Assembly (NCBI GenBank): GCA_938014245.1
Contig: CALLSD010000030.1
Location: 1 to 52,319 of the forward strand
Length of the DNA: 52,319 nucleotides
Direction of reading: 5' to 3'
From: an uncultured Actinomyces sp.
GTDB taxonomy: Bacteria > Actinomycetota > Actinomycetes > Actinomycetales > Actinomycetaceae
Shown: piece by piece, positions 7,010-14,853 of the stretch
How the letters are laid out: every line of letters begins with the position of its first letter
Position numbering within the stretch: the stretch's first letter is position 1
Translations under genes and position numbers: made by a program
The notes under the pieces: generated by a model
Seen by the model: only the letters and a program-made list of their open reading frames with translations
The model's database searches: none
Told to the model about the DNA's origin: nothing

Positions 7010-9574
7010 ATGTATGTCCTGACCCGTGAAAATGCCCGCCAACGCTCTGCTGCCATTAAGGTGCGACACATTGATGTGTCCCTCGATCTGAGCGGAGCGA
7101 CGCATGAGTCGCTTTTCCCCGTATGTTCGCGTATGACGCTTGTAAGCGCCACCCCCGATCTTTTCATCGATTGCGCGGGGATCGTTGAGCAGGTCAGCGT
7201 CAATGGGATCGCAGTGCCATACACGCACGATGGCGAGCGGATTGACCTCCACGAACTGCCAACAGACCAAGAAATCACGATCTGTGTTGAGGCTCAGTGT
7301 CGATACTCGACAACAGGGGAGGGGCTGCATCGCTATCGTGATCCCGAAGACGGTCGTTACTACCTCTACACACAATTTGAACCAGAAGACGCTCACCGGG
7401 CATGGCCGTGTTTTGACCAGCCTGACATCAAGCCCCAGTGGACCTTCCACGTGATTGCCCCATCTTCTTGGGTCGTTACTTCAAATGGAGTTGCGACGAT
7501 GGTGGCCATGGAGGATAAAAACACGCGGTGGGACTTTTCAACGACACCACCACTGTCGAGCTACATTACGGCCGTTGTCGCCGGTCAGTGGGCCATTGTT
7601 GATGGGGGAACCTGGGAAGGCAGTGCGGGAGATGGCGCCTCGGCCTGTCTTGACTTGCGTCTGATGTGTCGGCAGGCGCTTGCTGGGGCGATGGATAGCG
7701 ACGATATCCTGGCGGTTACGCGCGCCGGCCTCGATCACTATCACGCACGCTATGGATATACCTATCCTTGGGGAAGCTACGACCAGATTTTTGTACCCGA
7801 ATATAACCTCGGGGCAATGGAAAACCCAGGATGCGTGACTTTTACGGAGAGCTATCTCAGCCGCGATACTCCCTCTTTCGCCCTTCGACAAAAACGAGCA
7901 AACACGATTCTTCACGAAATGTGCCACATGTGGTTCGGTGATCTTGTCACTCCCGCTTGGTGGGACAACCTGTGGTTGAAGGAGTCCTTTGCTGAAAATC
8001 AAGGAACGACTTCGGCAGCACAAGCAACTGTCTACACGGGGGAGTGGGCGTCCTTCGCCATTGGCCGTAAAGCATGGGCCTATGCCCAAGACCAATACCC
8101 GACAACACATCCGATCGTTGCAGATATACCTGATATCCCGGCTGCGACGAATAATTTTGATGGCATTACCTATGCAAAGGGCGCCTCTGTACTCAAGCAA
8201 CTCGTTGCGTGGGTCGGCGAAGATGCTTTTTATCAAGGTGTTCGCCTGTACTTCCAGCGCCACGCGAACGGTGCAACGAATCTTGACGACCTGTTAACCG
8301 CGTTGGAAGAAGCCAGCGGTTACGATCTTGCATCGTGGAAAGATGCGTGGCTTTTGACCACGAGGCCGTCGAAGCTTTCCGTGAATTCAACCAATGATGC
8401 AGATGGAAGGGTTACATCTCTGAGCCTCGTGCAGGAAGGCCTCCCGCGTCCTCACTGCCTGAATATCTCGTATTGGACACTCCAAGGCGATGCCCCTCGA
8501 TGCGTCACTAAGGATCGAGTGCGTATCGAGGGAAGGGATCTCTCGCTGAGTGTTCCCGAAGAGTTTTCAGTCCCGGGTGGCGCCGATATGCTCCATCTCA
8601 TCGTTGTCAATGACGATGATCTGACCTACGCGATTGGCACCTTGGATGAACGCTCGACTCAAACCGCTTTGAGCCGAGTTTCGCGCATCGAAGAACCGAT
8701 CACCCGAGCGGTCATTTGGTCGCATCTCTTTGCTGCCGTGCGTGAGGGAGAACTTGATCCCCGGCGCTATATTGATGCTGCATTGACCCACATGACGGCA
8801 GAGAAGGAAGACGCGATTTTTGAGCGTCTTCTGGCGACAATCGCTCAATCTCGCACTTTCTTGCCAGGGCATGTCAGAGGAGAATGCGACAGCAAGATTC
8901 TCCGGGCACTTGCGCAAGCCATGCGCGCAACCTCCTTGGACCGCTCGCGTTCACTTCTTCATCTCTTTGTCGATATTTGGAGCGGCGGTGGAGATACAAG
9001 GTATTCGGATTCGCTTGCGGCCCTTGCGCGAGGAGAAGAGGGCGACTTGCTTCCTCTGATCGCGGGGGAGGAGAGCGCGTGGGCGGTCCGCTGCGCGTTG
9101 GCGGCGCGTGGCCTCGTTGATGAAAAGCAACTTGATGCGTGGCTCGATGAGTCGCCGACGGGGGAGAACAAGACGCGCTGGGTTCGTGCGCGCTCTTCCA
9201 TTCCCGACGCGTCCATTCGCGAGGCGGTATGGAAGGAAGTCTTGTCGCTGAAGCTGTCGAATCATCACCTGAGTGCATCGTTGCAGGGGCTCAATGCTTC
9301 CTCGTGGGAAGGCAATGAATACACTGATCATTTCTTCGCTGAACTTTCGTCATTCTGGGAGCGTGCGTCAATGGGATTGGGATTGCGCTACATCAACGCC
9401 GGTTTTCCCATGAGTCTTGATTCTGACCGTCCAGACGAGGCCGAGCACCTCCTTACTTTGAGTCGTCAATGGCTCGCCGATAATGAGGGTGCCGCCGTCG
9501 CGCTTGCCCGCCTCGTTACCGAGAAACTCGACGATTGTGAGCGTGCTTTTGCGCGCCAGAAACAGTGGCAATGA
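7010..9574 (+). CDS. pepN: Aminopeptidase N (M1 zinc metallopeptidase)
   Basis: 854 residues, the usual size of actinobacterial PepN. It is cytoplasmic and removes N-terminal amino acids from peptides. The exopeptidase motif GAMEN is at 268-272; the zinc site HEMCH is at 302-306 with the third ligand E325 in LKESFAE, exact HExxH-x18-E spacing. The C-terminal ERAP1-like helical domain runs from about 520. There is no signal peptide. The ATG follows a -10 box by six bases, so the message is probably leaderless. Its TGA overlaps the ATG of the first DUF881 gene (ATGA), so it may be translationally coupled to that cassette. It is divergent from murE. Confidence 0.95.
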   Translation: MYVLTRENARQRSAAIKVRHIDVSLDLSGATHESLFPVCSRMTLVSATPDLFIDCAGIVEQVSVNGIAVPYTHDGERIDLHELPTDQEITICVEAQCRYSTTGEGLHRYRDPEDGRYYLYTQFEPEDAHRAWPCFDQPDIKPQWTFHVIAPSSWVVTSNGVATMVAMEDKNTRWDFSTTPPLSSYITAVVAGQWAIVDGGTWEGSAGDGASACLDLRLMCRQALAGAMDSDDILAVTRAGLDHYHARYGYTYPWGSYDQIFVPEYNLGAMENPGCVTFTESYLSRDTPSFALRQKRANTILHEMCHMWFGDLVTPAWWDNLWLKESFAENQGTTSAAQATVYTGEWASFAIGRKAWAYAQDQYPTTHPIVADIPDIPAATNNFDGITYAKGASVLKQLVAWVGEDAFYQGVRLYFQRHANGATNLDDLLTALEEASGYDLASWKDAWLLTTRPSKLSVNSTNDADGRVTSLSLVQEGLPRPHCLNISYWTLQGDAPRCVTKDRVRIEGRDLSLSVPEEFSVPGGADMLHLIVVNDDDLTYAIGTLDERSTQTALSRVSRIEEPITRAVIWSHLFAAVREGELDPRRYIDAALTHMTAEKEDAIFERLLATIAQSRTFLPGHVRGECDSKILRALAQAMRATSLDRSRSLLHLFVDIWSGGGDTRYSDSLAALARGEEGDLLPLIAGEESAWAVRCALAARGLVDEKQLDAWLDESPTGENKTRWVRARSSIPDASIREAVWKEVLSLKLSNHHLSASLQGLNASSWEGNEYTDHFFAELSSFWERASMGLGLRYINAGFPMSLDSDRPDEAEHLLTLSRQWLADNEGAAVALARLVTEKLDDCERAFARQKQWQ

Positions 9575-10410
9575 GTACCGACAACGCACAGGAGACTCAG
9601 GGGAGTCAGCAACAGGTAGATCCCGCCGCGTCGATGTCTTTACTCAAGGCGATTCTCGAGAATCCTCTTGACGCGGGTTACGGTGCCTACCATGATGAAC
9701 CGGTACACGGCAGGGCTGGTGTGCTCAAGCAAACCATTACGATACTGATTGCTATTGCGCTCGGTGTTGGCAGTGGTATTGCGATCAGGGGATTGCGCGC
9801 ACAATCCTTAAGTGAAGTGCACTCATCGTTGCTTAGCCATGCTCAGCAACAGACGCAACAGATTTCCTCTCTCGACGAAGAAGTCTCAAAATTGCGCGGG
9901 CAGGTTAAAGAGCTTTCCCATGATCAAGACTCGGATGCTGACCATCACGACGCGGCAACTAATCTTGCGAATGCTGATACCGAGGTACGTGGCCCTGGGT
10001 TAAAAGTGACGCTGACAGACGCTCCCGGAGCTTCTTCCTCACGACAAAGCGATAAGGGACAGGTCCGTGATCAAGATATCCGTATGGTTGTCAACGCGCT
10101 GTGGAGCGCCGGAGCCGAGGCCGTAAGCGTCAATGGGCAGCGAATCGGGCCTGGCTCGTTCATCCGTACCGCGGGCTCGACAATTCTTGTCGACGTTACG
10201 GCGATTTCTTCGCCATACAACATTGAGGCGATCGGGAATGCTAACGAGTTGTCCCTGTCTCTAGTTCGAGGATCAACGGGGGACTATCTTTCCAGCGCGG
10301 AATCACTGACGGGAATTACACTGAATGCGCAGTCAGTCAAAGAAATGACTCTGAGTGCGCGAGAGAATCGGTCGACTCGTTGGAGTACGGCTGTTGAGGG
10401 GGAACACTGA
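9571..10410 (+). CDS. DUF881 family membrane-anchored protein
   Basis: 279 residues. A cytoplasmic N terminus (1-50) precedes one membrane span (about 52-72), a coiled coil rich in Gln and Leu (about 85-115), and the DUF881 domain (about 135-265) with its hallmark NALWSAGAEAVSVNGQRI and ISSPYNIEAIG. Its function is unknown; the family is found in Gram-positive bacteria in pairs flanking the small basic protein Sbp. The ATG overlaps the pepN stop (ATGA). A GTG two codons upstream is less likely. Confidence 0.9.
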   Translation: MSTDNAQETQGSQQQVDPAASMSLLKAILENPLDAGYGAYHDEPVHGRAGVLKQTITILIAIALGVGSGIAIRGLRAQSLSEVHSSLLSHAQQQTQQISSLDEEVSKLRGQVKELSHDQDSDADHHDAATNLANADTEVRGPGLKVTLTDAPGASSSRQSDKGQVRDQDIRMVVNALWSAGAEAVSVNGQRIGPGSFIRTAGSTILVDVTAISSPYNIEAIGNANELSLSLVRGSTGDYLSSAESLTGITLNAQSVKEMTLSARENRSTRWSTAVEGEH

Positions 10411-10411
10411 G

Positions 10412-10744
10412 GTGTTAGCGGTACTTGGATTGATTTTCGGAATTGTTGTGGGTGTCTTAATTGATCCCACTGTTCCGACGTGGCTGCAGCCCTTCCTTCC
10501 AGTCGCGGTTGTTGCCGGACTCGATGCTCTTTTGGGGGCTGGGCGTGCGTGGCTTGAAGGGACATTCCGCGATCGTGTCTTCGTGATGTCGTTCTTCTGG
10601 AACGTCGTCGTTGCTTGCCTGTTAGTTTTCTTGGGGACACAGCTTGGGGTTGGTTCCGCAATGACCACTGCAGTCGTGGTCGTCTTGGGAATCCGAATCT
10701 TTTCGAATACGGCGTCCATTCGACGTTTGATCTTTAAGGCCTAA
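10412..10744 (+). CDS. sbp: Small basic protein (Sbp, DUF1290), membrane
   Basis: 110 residues with three hydrophobic segments (about 2-17, 24-42 and 58-95) and the family motif VAVVAGLDALLGAGRAWLEG. The C terminus is basic (RRLIFKA). Sbp is a conserved integral membrane protein of unknown role sitting between DUF881 genes. The start chosen is GTG at 10412, one base after the upstream stop, with GAGGGGG about ten bases before it. Confidence 0.88.
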   Translation: MLAVLGLIFGIVVGVLIDPTVPTWLQPFLPVAVVAGLDALLGAGRAWLEGTFRDRVFVMSFFWNVVVACLLVFLGTQLGVGSAMTTAVVVVLGIRIFSNTASIRRLIFKA

Positions 10745-10747
10745 GTA

Positions 10748-11509
10748 ATGGGACAGCACGTCAAACACGAGGATGCCACGCAGGCTGAAGAGTCTTTGCA
10801 ACCGATTCATACGCGCTTACGCGCGGCAATCTTGGCCGTTCCCCGAGGAACTCACCTTCTTCTCTTCGTGATCTGTCTGATTTTGGGAATCGCTCTGGTC
10901 ACTCAGGTGCGGGCGCAACGCACAGATCCCCTGAGTTCTCTGAGCCAAGAGCAATTGGTTGAGCTCCTTGACAACCTTTCGGTTCAAGAACAGAACTTGC
11001 GCGTGGAACGCGGACGATTGGAATCTCAAGTCAGCCAGCTTCAAGACGAGTCTCAAAAGGAAGAGGCAGCTGCGGCTGCAGCAAAGAAAGCTGAGGAACA
11101 GGCGAAGATCAACTCTGGGCAGGTCGCGGTGCACGGCCCCGGAATCGAAATGGTCATCGCTGACTCAACGCATTCGCTGAGCTCAACGCACTTTGTGATG
11201 GCGATGGGAGAATTGCGCAATGCGGGTGCTGAGGCGGTGGATATCAACGGACATCGCATCACTATCGCCTCGAGTTTTACGAGTGATGGGGGAGTGATTC
11301 GCGTTGACGGCGAGGAAATTACTTCTCCCTATGTCTGGAAAGTGATTGGGGATTCGCAGACGATTTCGACCGCGCTCGAGATTCAAGCCGGTAGTGCTGC
11401 TCAGATGCGCGCCAAGGGCGCGTCAGTGACGATCACGCAGATTAAAGACCTCACAATTTCCTCGACGTCGACACCGAAGGTCCCTGAATTTGCCAAAGAA
11501 GTTCAATAG
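10748..11509 (+). CDS. DUF881 family membrane-anchored protein, second copy
   Basis: 253 residues. One membrane span (about 35-55), a charged coiled coil (about 70-120, ending in an Ala/Lys/Glu-rich stretch), then DUF881 with GELRNAGAEAVDINGHRI and ITSPYVWKVIGD. It is paralogous to the gene at 9571. It starts three bases after the sbp stop, forming the conserved DUF881-sbp-DUF881 triplet. The gcvH gene that often follows in actinobacteria is absent. Confidence 0.9.
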   Translation: MGQHVKHEDATQAEESLQPIHTRLRAAILAVPRGTHLLLFVICLILGIALVTQVRAQRTDPLSSLSQEQLVELLDNLSVQEQNLRVERGRLESQVSQLQDESQKEEAAAAAAKKAEEQAKINSGQVAVHGPGIEMVIADSTHSLSSTHFVMAMGELRNAGAEAVDINGHRITIASSFTSDGGVIRVDGEEITSPYVWKVIGDSQTISTALEIQAGSAAQMRAKGASVTITQIKDLTISSTSTPKVPEFAKEVQ

Positions 11510-11537
11510 ATCCTTCGCGAAGGTGACGCCGCCACAC

Positions 11538-11543
11538 TATACT
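11538..11543 (+). promoter_or_regulatory. Putative -10 box of the FHA gene
   Basis: TATACT lies 32 bases before the FHA start, which has its own GGAG ribosome site. The -35 region (TTCGCG around 11514) is poor. This suggests the FHA/MerR pair can be transcribed apart from the DUF881 genes. Confidence 0.45.
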
Positions 11544-11575
11544 GAGCCTATTGTCCCTATGAACTGGAGTATGTG

Positions 11576-12010
11576 ATGGAAAACCAGCGCCAGGAGTTCG
11601 ACCCGACGGCAACTTCCGTCTTCAGTCTGAACACTGTTGACGAGGCCGTGGATGCGCCTCTGCCTTTGTCTGCGCGCGATCAGGATGCTGTTAACGCCCT
11701 TCCCGCGGGTTCCGCGCTGCTCATTGTTCAGCGTGGTCCGAACTCGGGCGCGCGTTTCCTCTTGGATGCAGAGGTCACTAACGCGGGTCGTTCGCCGCGT
11801 GCCGACATTTTCTTGGATGACGTCACTGTTTCTCGTAAGCATTGCCAGTTCCTCTCTCGTGACGGTGGGCATACCGTGCGTGATTCGGGTTCTTTGAATG
11901 GCACCTACGTCAATCGTGAGCGTGTCGACCAGTGTGAGTTGCACGCAGGCGACGAGGTACAGATTGGCAAGTATCGTCTGACCTACCAGCCTTCACCGCA
12001 AGTCCAATGA
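11576..12010 (+). CDS. garA: FHA-domain regulator of the GarA/OdhI type
   Basis: 144 residues. The C-terminal FHA domain (about 48-138) carries the phosphothreonine-binding signatures AGRSPRADIFLDD, VSRKHCQF and GSLNGTYVNRE. The N terminus has TATSVF, matching the ETTSVF phosphorylation motif of GarA/OdhI. In that family the phosphorylated threonine folds back onto the FHA domain and relieves inhibition of 2-oxoglutarate dehydrogenase and related enzymes. Here the first Thr of the TT pair is Ala, so only the second site remains. The ATG at 11576 is six bases from GGAG; an overlapping GTG at 11573 is too close. The stop overlaps the next gene (ATGA). Confidence 0.9.
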   Translation: MENQRQEFDPTATSVFSLNTVDEAVDAPLPLSARDQDAVNALPAGSALLIVQRGPNSGARFLLDAEVTNAGRSPRADIFLDDVTVSRKHCQFLSRDGGHTVRDSGSLNGTYVNRERVDQCELHAGDEVQIGKYRLTYQPSPQVQ

Positions 12011-12765
12011 ACGCGCGCGCACAGCGCAAGGTCACGGAAGAAACGATCGAGCCGTGGCCTCGCGGTATCAGTCGTGAGCCGGAACTCTCAATCGGGCAGC
12101 TTGTCGAGCGCCTGAAAGGGGAGTTTCCTGCTATCACACAGTCAAAGGTTCGATTCCTTGAAGATAAGGGCCTCGTTGTCCCCGCGCGAACCTTGGCCGG
12201 GTACCGCAAGTATTCCCGTGCTGATATCGAACGCCTTCGCTATGTTCTGGCAAGCCAGAGAGATTCATATTCGCCTCTGGATGTCATTCGTGATCAGCTC
12301 CGCGCGCTTGATGCGGGCCACGAAGTCTCTCAGCGCCGAGCCGCTCAAGTCGTTGCCTCGGAGGGAAAGGTTGTCTCCGTCGGTAATCGTCGTGCGATTC
12401 CCGCCGCTGATCTTGCTGATCTGACCGGCTGTGACTTGAGTGCCATTGAGCGTTATGTGACCTTGGGATTAATTTCCTCCGATATTGCCGGCTATTTTCC
12501 GGCTCGTAGCGTTCAGGTCGTGCTACAGATTCGTGAGCTTGAATCGATGGGCGTAGACGCACGCACATTACGCTCAGTTCGTCAGGGTGCCGAGCGCAGT
12601 GCGGATCTTATTGACCAAACCGTTTTGTCGCAGACTCCGCGCGATCGGGCTGTCGATCGAGAGCGACAAAATGCGCGTTGTCTTGAGCTAGGGGAGCGCT
12701 TCGCTCATTTACATCAAGAAATGTTGCGCGTGGCGATTTCGCAATTGACTGACGGCGGGGTGTAA
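12007..12765 (+). CDS. ftsR: MerR-family transcriptional regulator, FtsR-like
   Basis: 252 residues. The N-terminal winged helix (about 27-95) has SIGQLVERLKGEFP, KVRFLEDKGLVVPARTLAGYRKYS and DIERLRYVL, typical of MerR. The second half (about 120-190) also has a degenerate helix-turn-helix, as in the FtsR group. FtsR of Corynebacterium glutamicum activates ftsZ; the same role here is inference from position directly after the FHA gene. It overlaps that gene by ATGA. Confidence 0.85.
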   Translation: MNARAQRKVTEETIEPWPRGISREPELSIGQLVERLKGEFPAITQSKVRFLEDKGLVVPARTLAGYRKYSRADIERLRYVLASQRDSYSPLDVIRDQLRALDAGHEVSQRRAAQVVASEGKVVSVGNRRAIPAADLADLTGCDLSAIERYVTLGLISSDIAGYFPARSVQVVLQIRELESMGVDARTLRSVRQGAERSADLIDQTVLSQTPRDRAVDRERQNARCLELGERFAHLHQEMLRVAISQLTDGGV

Positions 12766-12786
12766 CCTTCAACTTGAACTTGAAGG
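12766..12786 (+). promoter_or_regulatory. Inverted repeat between the two MerR genes
   Basis: CCTTCAA (12766-12772) and TTGAAGG (12780-12786) flank CTTGAAC, starting immediately after the ftsR stop. Inside it CTTGAA occurs twice in direct repeat. It could be a MerR operator or a weak transcript end; there is no T run. It sits 16 bases upstream of the -35 of the next promoter. Confidence 0.5.
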
Positions 12787-12802
12787 CTCGCCGTGTTGTT
12801 GA

Positions 12803-12831
12803 TTGACCCTCGTCCTTCATGTTCGTAGTCT
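12803..12831 (+). promoter_or_regulatory. Promoter of the second MerR gene
   Basis: TTGACC (12803-12808), a 17-bp spacer, TAGTCT (12826-12831). It predicts a start near 12838 and a leader of about 33 bases containing AAGGAG. Confidence 0.7.
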
Positions 12832-12870
12832 TAACCTCAGATCGTCATTCTTTCGTATCAAGGAGCATTC

Positions 12871-13431
12871 GTGAGCGCAGAACCGCTGGATGGCATGCAG
12901 GGGCGTCAGCCTATGCTCTTTGGTGACCCTTTGGAAGGTCGCGATGGGGACGATGTGGGTTACCGCGGTCCCGTTGCCTGTGCTGCGGTCGGAATTACAT
13001 ATCGTCAGCTCGATTACTGGGCACGCACTGGATTGCTTCAGCCATCGGTCCGAGCTGCTCGTGGATCAGGTTCGCAGCGCCTCTATTCCTTCAAGGACAT
13101 CCTGGTCTTGAAGATTGTGAAGAAACTGCTTGACGCAGGAGTTTCTCTTCAACAGGTTCGTACGGCTGTTACACAGCTTCATCGCCGCGGCGTAGATGAT
13201 CTTGCCTCCATCACTCTCATGAGCGATGGCGCTTCGGTTTATGAATGCACTTCAACCGATGAAGTCATCGACCTTCTCCAAGGAGGTCAGGGTGTATTCG
13301 GTATTGCAGTCGGTCGCGTCTGGCGAGAGTTGGAAGGTTCGCTGGCCGAGCTCCCGAGCGAACGCGCTGAAGAGAATGTGCTGGTCGATGAACTTGCCGC
13401 CCGTCGTGCACTGAGGCGTTCAGTTTCCTAA
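12871..13431 (+). CDS. MerR-family transcriptional regulator
   Basis: 186 residues. The MerR DNA-binding domain spans about 30-100 (GITYRQLDYWARTGLLQPS, GSQRLYSFKDILVLKIVKKLLDAGVSLQQVR). A smaller C-terminal part carries a VYECTSTDEVIDLLQGGQGVF segment typical of the actinobacterial regulator paired with FtsR. The GTG start is chosen because AAGGAG lies six bases upstream. In many actinobacteria a DUF151 bifunctional nuclease lies between the two MerR genes; here the gap is only 105 bases and holds a promoter. Confidence 0.88.
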   Translation: MSAEPLDGMQGRQPMLFGDPLEGRDGDDVGYRGPVACAAVGITYRQLDYWARTGLLQPSVRAARGSGSQRLYSFKDILVLKIVKKLLDAGVSLQQVRTAVTQLHRRGVDDLASITLMSDGASVYECTSTDEVIDLLQGGQGVFGIAVGRVWRELEGSLAELPSERAEENVLVDELAARRALRRSVS

Positions 13432-13494
13432 TCCCATTGCCGAGGCTGCGCCTGCCTTTGTGTTTTCCGCTGTAGTTTCGTATAGGGAAGTGGT

Positions 13495-13522
13495 GGGAAT
13501 CGAAAGTTCAGGGTGTTGCGTT
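13495..13522 (+). promoter_or_regulatory. SigR/SigH-like promoter upstream of rbpA
   Basis: GGGAAT (13495-13500), 19 bases, GTT (13520-13522) fits the GGAAT-N18/19-GTT pattern of sigma-R/sigma-H promoters. In Streptomyces coelicolor rbpA belongs to the sigma-R disulphide-stress regulon. The implied leader is about 125 bases. Confidence 0.5.
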
Positions 13523-13542
13523 CCCCCTCTGCATTACTTGAC

Positions 13543-13556
13543 ATAATGTACATTAT
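13543..13556. promoter_or_regulatory. 14-bp perfect palindrome upstream of rbpA
   Basis: ATAATGTACATTAT is self-complementary and overlaps a TTGACA hexamer (13538-13543) that lacks a matching -10. It is a candidate operator; I cannot name the regulator. Confidence 0.4.
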
Positions 13557-13656
13557 CGGATCCGGATGTATCTTTTATTTATGCTGGCGTTCTCGCCGCA
13601 TGTGACGATTTCGGCTAAACTTCTATTCATTCAATCAATACTGTGGGAGGATCAAG

Positions 13657-14022
13657 GTGGCAGATCGCGCGCTACGCGGAATGCAAATCGGTGCGAAGTC
13701 GATGGAGTCCGAGGATGGAGTCGTCTTTGCGGATCGCTTTACAGCTCAGTACCTATGCTCAAACGGACACCAATTTGATGTTCCTTTTGCCTCTGAGGCA
13801 ACGCCTCCGGCTACGTGGGAATGCCGCTGTGGGCAGATGGCAGAACTGATCGGTGAAGCTACCGAGGATGAAGAGCAAAAGCCTGCAAAGCCTGCCCGTA
13901 CTCACTGGGACATGCTCCTTGAGCGCCGCTCAATTGAAGAGCTTGAAGAAGTTCTTCAAGAACAGCTGACTCTCCTACGGGAGGGACGCCTTCGTCTTGA
14001 AGGACACTACCGTAAGGGCTGA
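13657..14022 (+). CDS. rbpA: RNA polymerase-binding protein RbpA
   Basis: 121 residues, the usual length. RbpA binds RNA polymerase and primary sigma factors and stabilises the open complex in actinobacteria. The N-terminal tail (MADRALRGMQIGAKS), the core domain with zinc-type residues CSNGH and ECRCG (about 33-60), the basic linker (about 75-82) and the sigma-interacting helix domain HWDMLLERRSIEELEEVL (82-100) are all present. GTG start with GGGAGG six bases upstream. It is monocistronic, followed by a strong terminator and preceded by a SigR-like promoter. Confidence 0.95.
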   Translation: MADRALRGMQIGAKSMESEDGVVFADRFTAQYLCSNGHQFDVPFASEATPPATWECRCGQMAELIGEATEDEEQKPAKPARTHWDMLLERRSIEELEEVLQEQLTLLREGRLRLEGHYRKG

Positions 14023-14046
14023 TACCCTAGCTGCACGACTTGACAT

Positions 14047-14084
14047 AATCTGCGCTCGTCCTTTTCGACGGGCGCAGATTTTTT
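14047..14084 (+). terminator. Rho-independent terminator of rbpA
   Basis: A 14-bp stem with one T-G wobble (14047-14060 with 14067-14080), a CTTTTC loop and a T run just after. It lies between convergent rbpA and ppm1. Confidence 0.9.
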
Positions 14085-14088
14085 ATTT

Positions 14089-14853
14089 CTACTTCTTGCG
14101 ACGCGAAAACTTTCGCTTAATGCCATTCTTTGTCACCATGACAAGCTCCTCGACAAAGATCGACCCCGAGAGCTTTGATTCTCCCAATTCACGTTCATCG
14201 AAGGTAATAGGCACCTCGACAATCGTTGCCCCCATCGCCTCGGCCATTGTCGTCATCTCGACTTGGAACCCGAAACCGACGGTCGAAACCTTGTCAAGAA
14301 TGGCCGTTTCGCGCAACCAAGAAGCCTTGTGAACGCGCAAGCCTGCGGTCGCATCCTTGATTCTCGTACCGAGCCAGAAGTTGATATACGCATTTCCTGC
14401 ACGCGAAAGCGCCACGCGCCAAGGCGCCCACCCGTTGGTCTTTCCTCCGGGAACCCACCGAGAGCCGATCACCATATCCGGATGATCTGGACCAGCCGCG
14501 CGAACGAGAAGCTTAGGAAGATCCTCTGGACGGTGCGAGGCATCGGCATCCATCTGAATGAGGTAATCGAACCCCATCTCAAGTGCCCGTCCAAGGCCTT
14601 CAACATAAGCGGTTGCGAGTCCCGACTTTGCAGGGCGCGTATGTAAATGAAGACGAGAATCTGATTCCATCTGTTCACGAACCCACTCCCCCGTGCCATC
14701 GGGCGAAGAATCATCAACGATCAAAACATTGAGCTCAGGAAGGACAGCATGCACGCGTGAGAGCAAACCGGGAAGGGACTCCACTTCGCAGTAGGTGGGG
14801 ATAACTGCCACTACTCCCCTGCCGGTTTCATACATCTGTTCAGAGTTCGTCAT
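14089..14853 (-). CDS. ppm1: Polyprenol monophosphomannose synthase (GT2 family)
   Basis: 254 residues. It transfers mannose from GDP-mannose to polyprenyl phosphate, giving the donor for lipoglycans and protein O-mannosylation. The GT-A fold motifs are clear: VIPTYCEVESLPGLL, VDDSSPDGTGEWV and the metal-binding DAD in LIQMDADASHRPEDL. No C-terminal membrane domain, so it is the soluble synthase type. The start at 14853 overlaps the lnt stop (ATGA), reproducing the lnt-ppm pairing (fused in some mycobacteria). An upstream in-frame ATG at 14895 would lie inside lnt and is not preferred. Confidence 0.92.
   Translation of the reverse strand: MTNSEQMYETGRGVVAVIPTYCEVESLPGLLSRVHAVLPELNVLIVDDSSPDGTGEWVREQMESDSRLHLHTRPAKSGLATAYVEGLGRALEMGFDYLIQMDADASHRPEDLPKLLVRAAGPDHPDMVIGSRWVPGGKTNGWAPWRVALSRAGNAYINFWLGTRIKDATAGLRVHKASWLRETAILDKVSTVGFGFQVEMTTMAEAMGATIVEVPITFDERELGESKLSGSIFVEELVMVTKNGIKRKFSRRKK

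Noticed and set aside
7538..8263. A 241-codon open frame antisense to pepN
   Set aside because: It overlaps the PepN active-site coding region, and the translation has no domain or membrane logic.
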